50,089 nucleotides of DNA. It comes from an uncultured Muribaculaceae bacterium (GTDB taxonomy: Bacteria > Bacteroidota > Bacteroidia > Bacteroidales > Muribaculaceae). The stretch lies in NCBI GenBank assembly GCA_948788915.1, contig CAQFOZ010000014.1, positions 1 through 50,089 on the forward strand, in the 5' to 3' direction. The position numbers and the translations under genes are program-made. Below are positions 36,011-46,100 of the stretch, in pieces; positions within the stretch are counted from its first letter, which is position 1; every line of letters starts with the position of its first letter. The notes beneath the pieces are model-generated. The model was not told the DNA's origin. It did not search any database and saw only the letters and a program-made list of their open reading frames with translations.

Positions 36011-36982
36011 ATGAACATAAAGATTGAGGATGCAAAAAGGAAATGGCGCGGCATGAAAGCCACAAGAGGTTTTCATGATGCCGTGCTTTTTCTGTGTTTT
36101 GTGGCAGTGTCCTCGTTGTTTTGGTTGATATTATCATTAAATGACAATGTTACCGAAACGTTTGATGTCAAGGTAAAGATTGAGAATGTACCGGACACTG
36201 TTACATTTATCAATGACATTCCCGCAATTATAAACGTTACCGTCAAAGACCGGGGTTCAAATCTTTTGAGAAGCGGAATGCTCAATAATCCTCATGTCAA
36301 TTTCAATTTCAGGGATTTCTCCGAGGGAGGGATATTCTTTGTAAAAAAGCAAGAGCTTTCTTCCGCTTTGAAATCAGCGTTTGGCAATACGGCTCAGATC
36401 ACGGCATCCTCAGCAGATTCTCTTTATTCTCATTACACTACAGGAAAGGGTAAGCGGGTGCCTATTGTTGTGATTTCGGACATCACGTGTGCACCCGGCT
36501 CCATATCACAGATACCCGAGCCCGAAAATAAATCGGTTTTGATCTATTCCGATGTTGAGATCACGGATACAATAACCAGGGTTTATACCCAAAAGATTGT
36601 AAAACGCAATCTGAGCAAGACGGAGGTGGTTGATGTCAAGCTGAGTCCTGTAGCAAATGTGAAGATAGTTCCGTCTTCAGTCAAAGTGACAATACCTGTA
36701 GAGCCACTTGTAAAGAAAGAGTCCATGGTTACAATCCGAGTGGAGGGTGGTACGAAAGGAGAGGATCTTCTTCTTTTCCCGGCAAAAGTCAAGGTTGAAT
36801 ATTATACACCGATGAGTCTCTACAGCAGTGATCTTGTGCCGATAGAGCTGAGCGTTGATTTTAATGATATTCACAGAACCAAGGGTGGCAAGTTGCCTAT
36901 TAAGGCAAAAATTCTGTCAGATTACGTTGAAAGTGCAAGAGTAATGCTTGATTCGGTGGAATATACTGTGGTCAGACAATGA
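36011..36982 (+). CDS. YbbR-like domain protein (CdaR family)
   Basis: A 323-residue single-pass membrane protein. One helix near residues 26-45 (AVLFLCFVAVSSLFWLILSL) anchors it, and the rest is extracytoplasmic and beta-rich, with YbbR-type repeats such as FDVKVKIENVPDTV...IPAIINVTVKDRGSNLLRSG. In Firmicutes the relative CdaR regulates the diadenylate cyclase CdaA; no cyclase gene is next to it here, so that role is not claimed. It overlaps coaE by ATGA and follows yajC after 26 bases, an order common in Bacteroidetes. Confidence 0.85.
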   Translation: MNIKIEDAKRKWRGMKATRGFHDAVLFLCFVAVSSLFWLILSLNDNVTETFDVKVKIENVPDTVTFINDIPAIINVTVKDRGSNLLRSGMLNNPHVNFNFRDFSEGGIFFVKKQELSSALKSAFGNTAQITASSADSLYSHYTTGKGKRVPIVVISDITCAPGSISQIPEPENKSVLIYSDVEITDTITRVYTQKIVKRNLSKTEVVDVKLSPVANVKIVPSSVKVTIPVEPLVKKESMVTIRVEGGTKGEDLLLFPAKVKVEYYTPMSLYSSDLVPIELSVDFNDIHRTKGGKLPIKAKILSDYVESARVMLDSVEYTVVRQ

Positions 36983-37557
36983 AACAGTATCGCATAATAG
37001 GATTAACCGGGGGTATAGGAGCGGGCAAAAGTGTTGTTTCGCGGATTTTGAGACTGAAGGGTTATCCGGTTTATGATTGTGACTCTGAGGCAAAGCGGAT
37101 AATGGCTGAGTCTTCTCAAATCATGAACAGACTATGTGAGAAATTTGGTAACGGTTGCCTGAAACCTGACGGCACATTGAACAGAAAGCATCTGTCGGAA
37201 AGGGTTTTTGGTAACAGCGAGGATCTTGCTTGGCTTAATGCACTGGTTCACTCGGAAGTCCGCAAGGATTTTTGCAGATGGGCAGAGGGGAAAGAGGGAC
37301 TATGTTTTGTTGAATCGGCTATTCTGAACACATCCCATCTTGACGATCTTTGCAGTGAAATCTGGTTGGTGGATGCTCCTGAAGATGTACGGTTTGAAAG
37401 GGCTATGCACAGAGGAGGAGTAAACCGGGAAAATCTCCGGAAAAGAATAGAGGTGCAGAAAAAAGAATTTGAAGGGATTGATGATGGTAAAGTCCGAATA
37501 ATATATAACTTTGGAGAATATTCTCTTCTTGAGCGAATATCGTGTTTGCTAAGGTAG
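36979..37557 (+). CDS. coaE: Dephospho-CoA kinase
   Basis: A 192-residue CoaE, which phosphorylates dephospho-CoA at the 3' hydroxyl in the last step of coenzyme A synthesis. The P-loop GLTGGIGAGKS is at 8-18; DCDSEAKRIM, LNRKHLSERVFG and the lid-region segment ERAMHRGGVNRENLRKRIEVQ are also present. It overlaps the YbbR-like gene by 4 bases. Together with coaBC 7 kb upstream, two CoA steps are encoded in the same plus-strand run. Confidence 0.94.
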   Translation: MKQYRIIGLTGGIGAGKSVVSRILRLKGYPVYDCDSEAKRIMAESSQIMNRLCEKFGNGCLKPDGTLNRKHLSERVFGNSEDLAWLNALVHSEVRKDFCRWAEGKEGLCFVESAILNTSHLDDLCSEIWLVDAPEDVRFERAMHRGGVNRENLRKRIEVQKKEFEGIDDGKVRIIYNFGEYSLLERISCLLR

Positions 37558-37612
37558 GGGAGAGATAAAAAATTCAATACATACTACATATATAATAAAA
37601 ATATCAGATATT

Positions 37613-38041
37613 ATGTTGAAAGAGATTCTTTCCATTACAGGAAAACCGGGTTTGTTTAAAATAATAAGCCAGGGAAAAGGAATTTTAATAGTAGAAGAGC
37701 TGGGCAGTGGACACCGTTTCCCTGCACATGCCCGTGACAAAGTTGTTTCTTTAGGCGATATCGCCATGTATACTGAAAGCGGGGACACTCCGTTAGGAGT
37801 AATTCTTGATAAAGTCTATGCAAAGTATGAGGGTAAGAGTATAGATGTCAGGGAACTGGTAAAAAATAAAGGGCTTCGTTCCGCGTTTGAGGAAATTGTG
37901 GAGGATTATGATCGTGACCGCGTTTATGAGAATGACATAAAGAAACTCTTTACATGGTACAATATTCTTATCGCAAACGGATTCACGAAGTTTGCCGAGG
38001 AGGATACAAAGGAAAATACTGAGGAATCAGCCGAAGGCTGA
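37613..38041 (+). CDS. DUF5606 family protein
   Basis: A 142-residue cytoplasmic protein of the DUF5606 family, conserved in Bacteroidetes and without known function. The N-terminal half MLKEILSITGKPGLFKIISQGKGILIVEEL is a small beta-rich domain; the second half is helical and ends in an acidic tail (EEDTKENTEESAEG). It is last in the yajC group, 55 bases after coaE, and a strong hairpin follows. Confidence 0.85.
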   Translation: MLKEILSITGKPGLFKIISQGKGILIVEELGSGHRFPAHARDKVVSLGDIAMYTESGDTPLGVILDKVYAKYEGKSIDVRELVKNKGLRSAFEEIVEDYDRDRVYENDIKKLFTWYNILIANGFTKFAEEDTKENTEESAEG

Positions 38042-38053
38042 TGTATATACATC

Positions 38054-38087
38054 AAGTGCCACTCTGCGTTTGCGCAGAGTGGCACTT
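38054..38087 (+). terminator. Strong hairpin closing the housekeeping block
   Basis: A perfect 15-bp stem, AAGTGCCACTCTGCG (38054-38068) and its complement (38073-38087), around a TTTG loop, 12 bases after the DUF5606 stop. The T tract behind it is poor, so termination efficiency is inferred from the stem. Confidence 0.7.
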
Positions 38088-38150
38088 ATTGTTAATATAT
38101 AATACTATACACTATTTATCAATCAACTATACTAACTTAACTTACGCATT

Positions 38151-38471
38151 ATGAAGAGACTTATTCTCTTAGGCGTGGCAATATGCATGTCATGTGTGCT
38201 TGCTTTGGCAGCACCCGACAAAGTGTCTAATTGCTATGGCCGAGTTGTCGATGAGCAGGGAGAACCGCTTATCGGTGCTATGGTGACAGTCCCCGGAACA
38301 CGTATCGGTACCACTACCGATATTGACGGTAATTTCCAGCTTAAGGCTCCGGTAGACGCTGTGATTAAAGTTACCTATGTAGGTTATACCTCTGACGAGA
38401 AACGTGCGAGAGGAAACGTAGGTGACATTGTTCTCAAACCTGAGGTTAATACCTCAATGATGTGGTTGTGA
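38151..38471 (+). pseudogene. N-terminal fragment of a frameshifted TonB-dependent receptor
   Basis: A 106-residue reading frame with a signal peptide (MKRLILLGVAICMSCVLALAA) and one carboxypeptidase-like regulatory domain (about 26-95: VSNCYGRVVDEQGEPLIGAM, GTTTDIDGNFQL, VTYVGYTSDEK). It ends two codons after the point where a receptor would continue with DVVVTSSKG; that sequence is present at once in the -1 frame. Loss of one base near 38459 (for example G in ATGGATGTG) would explain the break. The fragment alone lacks plug and barrel. The alternatives to mutation are a sequencing error or programmed frameshifting, though no slippery heptamer is seen. Confidence 0.75.
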
Positions 38472-40885
38472 CATCATCAAAAGGGCGCACACGTGAGACT
38501 CCGATTGCAATGTCAGAACTTTCCGGAGCTCAGATCGAGGCAAAGCTCGGCAACAAGGAATTTCCGGAGGTCCTTAAAATGACTCCCGGTGTATGGGCAA
38601 CCCCGGAAGGTGGCGGCTATGGTGATGCAAAAATCAACATGCGAGGATTCAAGGCTCCTAATGTTGCAGTTCTTGTAAACGGTATTCCTATGAACGACAT
38701 GGAGTGGGGTGGTATATATTGGGCCAACTTCGTTGGTCTTGGTGCTGTAACAACCAGTATGCAGACACAACGCGGACTTGGAGCTGCGATTATATCTTCT
38801 CCTTCAATCGGTGGAACGATCAACATTACGACACGCGGACTTGATGCCAAGAAGGGGGGATCAGTCTGGTATGGCATGGGTAACAACAACCTCAATGATG
38901 TAGGTTTCAGCGTGTCAAGCGGACAGATGAAGAACGGTTGGGCTATCACAGTGCTTGGCAGCCGCAAATGGGGAGACGGATATATTCAGGGAACACAGTT
39001 TGAGGCCTGGAACTATTTCGTGAATGTTTCAAAAAAGATAGGTGACAATCACCAATTGTCATTGACAGCGTTCGGAGCCCCTCAATGGCATAATCAACGC
39101 AATATGGTTTACGGAGCTCTGTCAATCGATAATTGGCAGCAGGCAAAAGAGTATATGAATGGTGGAAGCATGTACAGCTACAATCCACAATATGGTTTTG
39201 ATAACGAAGGGAGACAGCGTACAGCTTACCGCAACCAGTATCATAAACCAATTATCTCGCTTAACCATATCTGGCAGATAGACCACAAATCATCATTGTC
39301 TACAGCTCTTTATACATCTCTTGCATCCGGAGGCGGTTATAACGGTCAGGGAAGAACCAGTGAATATCGTGGATATTGGAGAGGAGCGGAGAACGGTGCC
39401 ATAACAACGAGATTCCGTCGTCCGGACGGTACTTTCGACTATGGCGCGATACAGGATCTGAATGCTGCTTCAACTACCGGTTCTCTGATGGCTATGTCGC
39501 GCAGTATCAACAGCCATGAATGGTACGGTCTTGTCTCAACATACAAAAATGAGGTTCTTCCGAACAAACTTACTCTTACCGGAGGTATAGATATCCGTTA
39601 TTATATAGGACATCATAAGAATGTTCTCCATGATCTGTACTCAGGAGCTTATTTTATTGATGATGCAGATCGTAAGAATGTAAGAGTTGCAAATAATTCT
39701 CTTGCCGCCAACCCTGACTGGAAATATGAAAAACTCGGTGTGGGTGATGTCGTTTATCGTAACTATGACGGATTCTCACATCAGGAGGGTATTTATGGTC
39801 AGGCAGAATATAAGTTTTTCGACGGAGCCGTGACAACATTCCTCGCCGGATCGCTCAACGTGACCAGCTACCGTAAAAAAGATATGTTCTATTATGATAA
39901 GGAGCATGGCACAACTCCATGGCAATCATTTTTGGGCGGAACTGCAAAAGGTGGTATTAACTGGAATATCGACAAACACAACAATGTGTTTATAAACGGC
40001 GGCTATATTTCAAAGGCACCTTTCCTGTCGCGAGGTGTATTCCTGAATCCTGAAACCAGCAATGCAATTAACCCGAATCCGCGAAATGAGAAGATCGGTT
40101 CGTTTGAAATCGGCTACGGCTTCCATTCTCCTATGTTCAGCATGACTTTGAACGGATATTATACAAAATGGATGGACCGTTGTGACCGTGACACGCAGAA
40201 ACGTGCGGAAATCAGTCAGGGACCTGACGCCGGCACATACTATTCAATGAGTCTTGAGCATGTAAACGCCCAGCACATGGGAGTGGAGCTTGACTTTGCA
40301 TTCAAACCGGCAAACTGGGTTGAACTTCAGGGAATGTTGTCATTAGGAGACTGGAAATGGCTTAATAACCCCAAAGGTTACTATTATAACGAGCAGGGAC
40401 AGCCACTTGCCAACCTTACTACCGGAGAACTTGCTTCGGGTCCGAATGCTCCGGATCATGTATGGAGTGTACTGAAGCAGAAAGGACGCAAGGTGTCCGG
40501 TTCTGCCGAGACCACCGGTGGTCTCGGTATTACATTCAAACCTTTCAAAGGTTTCCGTATAGGCGCTGACTGGACATTCAGCGCACGTAACTATTCAGAT
40601 TATTATTTGGAGGCTTCAAGCACACTTGTTACCAATGGCGAAATCGCACTTGCAGATCCATGGGAGATTCCATGGGGCAACGAACTGGATCTTTTCTGCA
40701 GCTACAGTTTCAAGATAGGTGGCCTGAACGCAACACTTTACGGTAATGTCTACAACCTGTGTGATTACTACTATGTGAAAGATGCGCAGAATCCATTTAA
40801 TGTCAATGGAACCTGGAAGAACGCTACATATGCGGTTTATTCTTTCGGGCGCACATTCTCACTGAAATTAAAAATCAATTTCTAA
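38462..40885 (+). CDS. TonB-dependent receptor, plug and barrel (frameshifted from its signal peptide)
   Basis: An 807-residue stretch with a plug domain (about 15-140: MSELSGAQIEAKLGNKEF, VNGIPMNDMEWGGIYWANF, ISSPSIGGTINITTRG) and a barrel running to the C-terminal ...FSLKLKINF. The only start near the break is a GTG at 38462, overlapping the upstream fragment by 10 bases; translated from there it has no signal peptide and could not reach the outer membrane. Joined by a -1 shift to 38151, it makes a normal receptor of about 910 residues. It precedes the DUF5689 lipoprotein by 11 bases, so the pair probably work together. Substrate unknown. Confidence 0.85.
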   Translation: MVVTSSKGRTRETPIAMSELSGAQIEAKLGNKEFPEVLKMTPGVWATPEGGGYGDAKINMRGFKAPNVAVLVNGIPMNDMEWGGIYWANFVGLGAVTTSMQTQRGLGAAIISSPSIGGTINITTRGLDAKKGGSVWYGMGNNNLNDVGFSVSSGQMKNGWAITVLGSRKWGDGYIQGTQFEAWNYFVNVSKKIGDNHQLSLTAFGAPQWHNQRNMVYGALSIDNWQQAKEYMNGGSMYSYNPQYGFDNEGRQRTAYRNQYHKPIISLNHIWQIDHKSSLSTALYTSLASGGGYNGQGRTSEYRGYWRGAENGAITTRFRRPDGTFDYGAIQDLNAASTTGSLMAMSRSINSHEWYGLVSTYKNEVLPNKLTLTGGIDIRYYIGHHKNVLHDLYSGAYFIDDADRKNVRVANNSLAANPDWKYEKLGVGDVVYRNYDGFSHQEGIYGQAEYKFFDGAVTTFLAGSLNVTSYRKKDMFYYDKEHGTTPWQSFLGGTAKGGINWNIDKHNNVFINGGYISKAPFLSRGVFLNPETSNAINPNPRNEKIGSFEIGYGFHSPMFSMTLNGYYTKWMDRCDRDTQKRAEISQGPDAGTYYSMSLEHVNAQHMGVELDFAFKPANWVELQGMLSLGDWKWLNNPKGYYYNEQGQPLANLTTGELASGPNAPDHVWSVLKQKGRKVSGSAETTGGLGITFKPFKGFRIGADWTFSARNYSDYYLEASSTLVTNGEIALADPWEIPWGNELDLFCSYSFKIGGLNATLYGNVYNLCDYYYVKDAQNPFNVNGTWKNATYAVYSFGRTFSLKLKINF

Positions 40886-40896
40886 GACAGGCACAA

Positions 40897-42918
40897 ATGA
40901 AAGCAAACATAAAGAAAACACTTCTTATCGGAGCTGTGGCACTCGGAATGGCTTCGTGTAACGAAAACAGCTGGAATGACAAGCTCGATGGGTTTGAAGG
41001 AGGTCCGAATTTTACAGAAGTAAAGAGTATTGAATATACGCTTACGGCGGCAGACTATGATAATCTGGCAAAAAACTCAACCAACATAGCGATGGCCAAA
41101 GCTGCAAACGTGAGCGATGCCCTTGCCGCAGTAGGAAAGCTGGGATATTTCAACGGTGACATACTCCCTGCGGACTATGTTCCGGCATTTCTGAAAGATC
41201 CGGATTTCCAGTATTTTACTCTCAATGAAGGTTCCGCCATAAATCTGACGTATAAGATTGCGAAGGAGCTTCCTGATGAGATGAAAAATATGAACGCTGC
41301 CGGGACATATACTGTAACTACAGAAGATTATCAGGCAGCATATGGCAGTGACGAGAATTATGCAGAGTCTTTCTCTCCGCTTGCACCTGCATCTGCAAAT
41401 ATTCCCCGTCTGCTTAAATCGGCATTTCCTGATGCTGTGAATGGTAACTATGCGGTGGTAAACTACAATAACTCAGAGACCTCACCTATATTTGGTTCAA
41501 CAGCAGGAAGTGAGTTTGAGATGAGCGATGTGCTGAAAGATGCCAAGTCCGGTGATGAACTTACAGTGAACGGTGTTGTTACCGGTATCTGTGCACGTGG
41601 TTTCATTCTTACAGATAAAGGCGGATCTATTCTGTACTACAATGCCAAGTATGACAATAGTTATGCAATCGGTGACCAGGTAGAGTTGTCAGGTAAAGTA
41701 GGAGCGTTTAACTTAGGTCTCCAGTTTAGCGATGCTGCCGTAATCCGTAAAATTGGTACTGGAAAATATACTTATCCCGAGCCGAAATATTATGACGGAG
41801 CCGCTATGGATGCCGCAATTCAAGGCACTTCTGATTTTGGGGCTATCTTCTGTCGTGTCTCTGGTAAAGTGTCAGTGTCAGGAAACTATTATAACCTGAT
41901 AGTTGATGGAGCATCTACAGCACAGGGTAGTTTCTATCAGCTTACAGCAGATCAGAAGGCGATGCTGAAAGACGGGGAGACAATGATAATTTATGGATAC
42001 TTCCTTAGCGTGTCAAAATCAGGCAGTAATCCTAAATTTTTCAACATTTTAATGACCAATGCTGAGTCAGCCAAGAATGCTCCGGCATATTCACCCCGCA
42101 AGGTAGCTTCAATTGCCAATACTGCAACAACAGCACTGTATCTTTATGATGGCAGTGCGTGGGCACCGGCAACAGGTGTGTCGATACTCCAGAAAGCTGA
42201 TTACGCGCAGATGGGTGTAAATGTGTTGACAGCAGAGCAGGCTGAGGTTATCATTCCGCAGTATCTTGCCAATAAGTTTCCGTATGCTTCTGCCGAGACA
42301 GTCAAGATGGTTGTTTATGCAACGGAAGAGGGATATTGTGCGGTGGAATATACTTTCAATGGTTCCGCATGGACTGCGACTGTAGCTGGGAATGGAGTTG
42401 TTACCGAGACCAACCAGTTTGTATATAAAGCCGGTTCATGTGTCATGGATCCCTCAATTAATCTGGTACTCCCTGCCGGCAAGAATCAGGCTACCAGCAC
42501 ATGGTTCTATCAGGCTGTTGTTGATTGGGTGAATGCAAATATACCTGATGCCTCTGTATATGTGGATCGTTTTGGCACTGCCGAGTATTATTCAGGTTGT
42601 TCCTCTTATCAAGGCAACGTAAACATTAATGCATCTTATGCTACATTAAGGGGACTTGCTCCTTATAATGGAATGACGGATGATGAGATGGTTGCATTGA
42701 TGAAGAAGCGCTTTGAGACAGAAACCGCTCCGGGTGCTCTTTCAACCCTTTATCCGAATATGGCTCCGATCGGAGATCTTGAACCAACAGTTACAATAAA
42801 ATTCACAGCGTGGACCACTGGCTCAAAAAATAAGGAGTATACAATCGTTTTCAAATGTACAGCAAAAGCTAAATTTGAATTTGTATCCTGCGACTGGAAC
42901 GACACTCCAAATTCATAA
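40897..42918 (+). CDS. DUF5689 domain lipoprotein
   Basis: A 673-residue lipoprotein with lipobox GMASC (Cys21). Residues about 208-290 (DVLKDAKSGDELTVNGVVTGICARGFILTDKG) form a DUF5689-type OB-like domain, with a second similar stretch at about 305-390 (AIFCRVSGKVSVSGNYYNLIVDG). The C-terminal half carries two related segments centred on DGSAWAPATG and NGSAWTATVAG. The gene follows the TonB receptor at 11 bases, as surface lipoproteins paired with receptors often do in this phylum; the OB-like domains could bind nucleic acid or glycan, but that is a guess. A terminator follows. Confidence 0.8.
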   Translation: MKANIKKTLLIGAVALGMASCNENSWNDKLDGFEGGPNFTEVKSIEYTLTAADYDNLAKNSTNIAMAKAANVSDALAAVGKLGYFNGDILPADYVPAFLKDPDFQYFTLNEGSAINLTYKIAKELPDEMKNMNAAGTYTVTTEDYQAAYGSDENYAESFSPLAPASANIPRLLKSAFPDAVNGNYAVVNYNNSETSPIFGSTAGSEFEMSDVLKDAKSGDELTVNGVVTGICARGFILTDKGGSILYYNAKYDNSYAIGDQVELSGKVGAFNLGLQFSDAAVIRKIGTGKYTYPEPKYYDGAAMDAAIQGTSDFGAIFCRVSGKVSVSGNYYNLIVDGASTAQGSFYQLTADQKAMLKDGETMIIYGYFLSVSKSGSNPKFFNILMTNAESAKNAPAYSPRKVASIANTATTALYLYDGSAWAPATGVSILQKADYAQMGVNVLTAEQAEVIIPQYLANKFPYASAETVKMVVYATEEGYCAVEYTFNGSAWTATVAGNGVVTETNQFVYKAGSCVMDPSINLVLPAGKNQATSTWFYQAVVDWVNANIPDASVYVDRFGTAEYYSGCSSYQGNVNINASYATLRGLAPYNGMTDDEMVALMKKRFETETAPGALSTLYPNMAPIGDLEPTVTIKFTAWTTGSKNKEYTIVFKCTAKAKFEFVSCDWNDTPNS

Positions 42919-42947
42919 TGAAATTTTGACATCTATAATAAGAAAAA

Positions 42948-42976
42948 CCGCATCTGAGAGATCGATGCGGTTTTTT
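42948..42976 (+). terminator. Intrinsic terminator after the DUF5689 gene
   Basis: CCGCATC (42948-42954) and GATGCGG (42964-42970) form a 7-bp stem around a 9-base loop, extended by flanking A and T runs (AAAAA before, TTTTTT after). Confidence 0.88.
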
Positions 42977-42997
42977 ATTGTAATATTTTGATAGATT

Positions 42998-43030
42998 TTT
43001 GTAAAATAAAAAAGATTTAGCTTATCTTTA
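42998..43030 (+). promoter_or_regulatory. Candidate promoter of the cleaved-adhesin gene
   Basis: TTTG (42998-43001), a 21-base spacer and TATCTTTA (43023-43030), 7/8 to the -7 consensus. The start would fall near 43037, so the repeat at 43048-43082 would be in the leader. Confidence 0.45.
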
Positions 43031-43047
43031 CGAATTATTAAAGTAAA

Positions 43048-43082
43048 TTATTGCTGTCCGATAAAAGTTTTTGAAGCAATAA
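43048..43082. repeat. TTATTGC...GCAATAA inverted repeat, copy 2
   Basis: TTATTGC (43048-43054) and GCAATAA (43076-43082) enclose 21 bases; the first 19 bases of the element are identical to 6100-6118. Unlike copy 1, it lies in a probable 5' leader, 46 bases before the start codon of the adhesin gene. Confidence 0.6.
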
Positions 43083-43128
43083 AAGTAAAATAATATTCCA
43101 ACAATTATAATTACTTAAATTAAACTTA

Positions 43129-46100
43129 ATGAAACTTTCTTTACAGAAACGCGTGGCGTTGGCACTGGTTTCAGTTGTTTTGGGAGAAATTTCGGTGGTG
43201 TCGTTTGCCGATGAATTTGCCTCTCTGAGCAGACCATTGGCAACCGCAATGAAACCTCTTTCCGGCTCGACAGAAAAGATGTCGGAACAGACTCTGAGTT
43301 TCAAAGAGCTTCCGCAGAGCAGGAGATTACGTTATTCCGAAGGCGGAACATTTATGAAAGAGGAAAGATCCTCGGTTGCAATGGCTGAGTCAACACCCGG
43401 CAGTGCTCCTGTCTATGCAGTGATGATGTATTCGTCGGCATGGGGCGATGAGAACGGGGCAAAACGCGGTGTTTATTCCATCCCTACGGACGGAACGACC
43501 ACAACACCAGCGCCGATAGCACTCAATGATGTGTTTACCGAATGTGCATTTGCCGTAGGCATGCCCGGTAAATATCATTTCGGACAGGTGAACCGTACCG
43601 GAAGCGTTATACTCTCCTTGAGAATGTATACATACAATACAGCGGACTGGAGTGCGGCATCTTCTCTCAACGGTGATATAGCTTCAAGAAATTTCACAGC
43701 GTCGGATGCGGCTTATAATCCGGTAACCACAGAGGTGTATGGTTCTGTTCTCGATATCAAAGAGAATACATGGGGACTTTATCGCATTATAACAGAACCA
43801 AAACTTGAGTTCAAGAAGTTGGCTGATCTTGCAGAACCGTTTGTTGCAATGTCTTTCACAAACGACGGTACATTGTATGCAGTTACTCAGAGCGGAAAAT
43901 TTATCAGATATGAATTGGCTACGTTCACTCCGACCACTGTGTCAGAAGGGTTACCGGTGTCAACAAAATATACATCCGGCACACTCGATTCAGAGGGGAA
44001 GAAATTCTATTATGCGCAGTGCGGTGACGGAGTTTCCTCTCTTTACAGTATTGATGTCGCTACCGGACAACCTTCCAAGATGTATGACTTTGCAAACGGA
44101 GAGGAATTTGTAGGGATGTATCTGCCCTCGGCCGCTCCTTCAGGAGCTGTGCCCTCTGCAGCAAAGAATCTTGCTGCCACATATACAGGCAAAGAACTTA
44201 GCGGCAAGTTCTCATTTACAGCACCTGAAGCAAATGTAGACGGTAGCGCGGGATCAGGAAACCTTGACTATACAGTTTATGCCGGCCTTGATAAGGTGGC
44301 AGAGGGTAAGGTTGAATATGGCAAAACTGAAACTCTCGATATTACTGTTCCTCGCAATGGAGAGTATGTCTTTACTGTGCGGCTGAGAAACGCGGCGGGG
44401 GAAGGTAATATTGCAAAGCTGATAAAATGGATCGGAGCGGATGTGCCAAAAACGCTGACAACCGCACCAAAAGTAAGCTGGAAGGATGGAAAAGCTACAA
44501 TTACATGGTCCTCTCCGTATGGAACTACGGGAGTAAACGGAGGATATGTGGACAGAAATGATTATACATATACTGTGATTCGTAATAATGATGGTAAGGT
44601 TGTAGCGGAGAATATTTCTACAAGAACTGCTGAGGATGATCTGCCGGAACCAGAGGAGGCAACATTATATACTTATAATGTATTTGTTAATTACGAAGGT
44701 TCAACCTCCCAGCCGACAACATCCGCCGGTTTGGTAGTGGGTGCAATAAACCCACCGTTTGTGTACAACTTCGACACCGATCCCCTTGCATATTTTACAG
44801 TCCTGGATGCGAATAAGGATAGTAAGACATGGTTATACAGTTCTGTGTACAAGCGTCTTCATGTTAATCACAATACCTCAAAGGATATGGATGACTGGCT
44901 GTTCACCACACAGATAAAACTTCTTGCAGACCACGTCTATACACTTACTTATGATATCTATGGGGGGACTGCGAACAAGGAGAATAAAATGGAGGTTCTT
45001 TTAGGTACGGCACCTTCTGTTGAAGGAATGAAGACAGCAGTTATTCAGGATACCATAGCATATAGCAATGTTGAGAAGACACCTCTTTCTGTTACAAATA
45101 AAATCAGCGTTAATGAGGATGGCCGTTATTATATCGGGTTCCATGCCGTAAGCGCAATGAATAACAATTACAACTGTATCCGCAACATACGTATTTCCGC
45201 AGGTACATCTATTCATGCACCTAAGGAGGTTACGGAGTTTACAGTATCTCCGGATATGAGTGGTGCGCTTAAGGCATCTGTTTCATTCGTAGCTCCGACT
45301 CATAATTTTAATGGACAAGAGCTTAAGAGCCTGACTTCGGTTGTAATACGGAATGGGGGAGAAGTTGTCGCAACTGTCTCCAATCCTGAACCGGGTAAAA
45401 AGTATTCTACAACATTTTCCGTGAAGAATCATGGTGCCAATGAATTCGAGGCAGTAGCCATCAATGAGTATGGTGAGAGCCAGTCTGTGTCTGGGTCTGC
45501 ATTCATAGGTATTACAGTGCCCAATGCACCCGCTACCGCTTCAATGGAAGAGATCGCTCCCGGAAAAGTTACATTCAACTGGAGTGAGGTAAACAAGGAT
45601 GCCAATGGCAAGAGCATAGACCCGTCGACACTTAAGTATGCTGTGATGGAACTTGACCAGAACCAGTATAAATGGGTCATGAGAGCGGAAGGCATTACCG
45701 GATTGACACATACCATGCAGTTGATGGGTGAAAATGATGAGCAGGATTTTGTAAGTATGGCGATTGCAGCTGACAATGAGTATGGCCGAAGCAAATACAG
45801 AGCTATAGATCAGGTACCGGTAGGTAAACCATACACGCTCCCGTTCTATGAATCAAATGCAGGCAATATGCTCAGCAATACTTTCCTTACCAAGAAGTAT
45901 AATGGAGAGGGATTGGTTCGCTGGAGCCAGGGAAACAACTCCACTATGGAAGGTATGGTCTCTTCCGATGGTGATAACGGTTATTTATATATGTCCGGTG
46001 AAGCTGTCGGTGATAAAGCAGGTCTTGTGTCCGGGAAAATTAGTCTTGAGAATGCTAAGAATCCTATTTTATCAATAGCATATGTAGGATACAAGGATGA

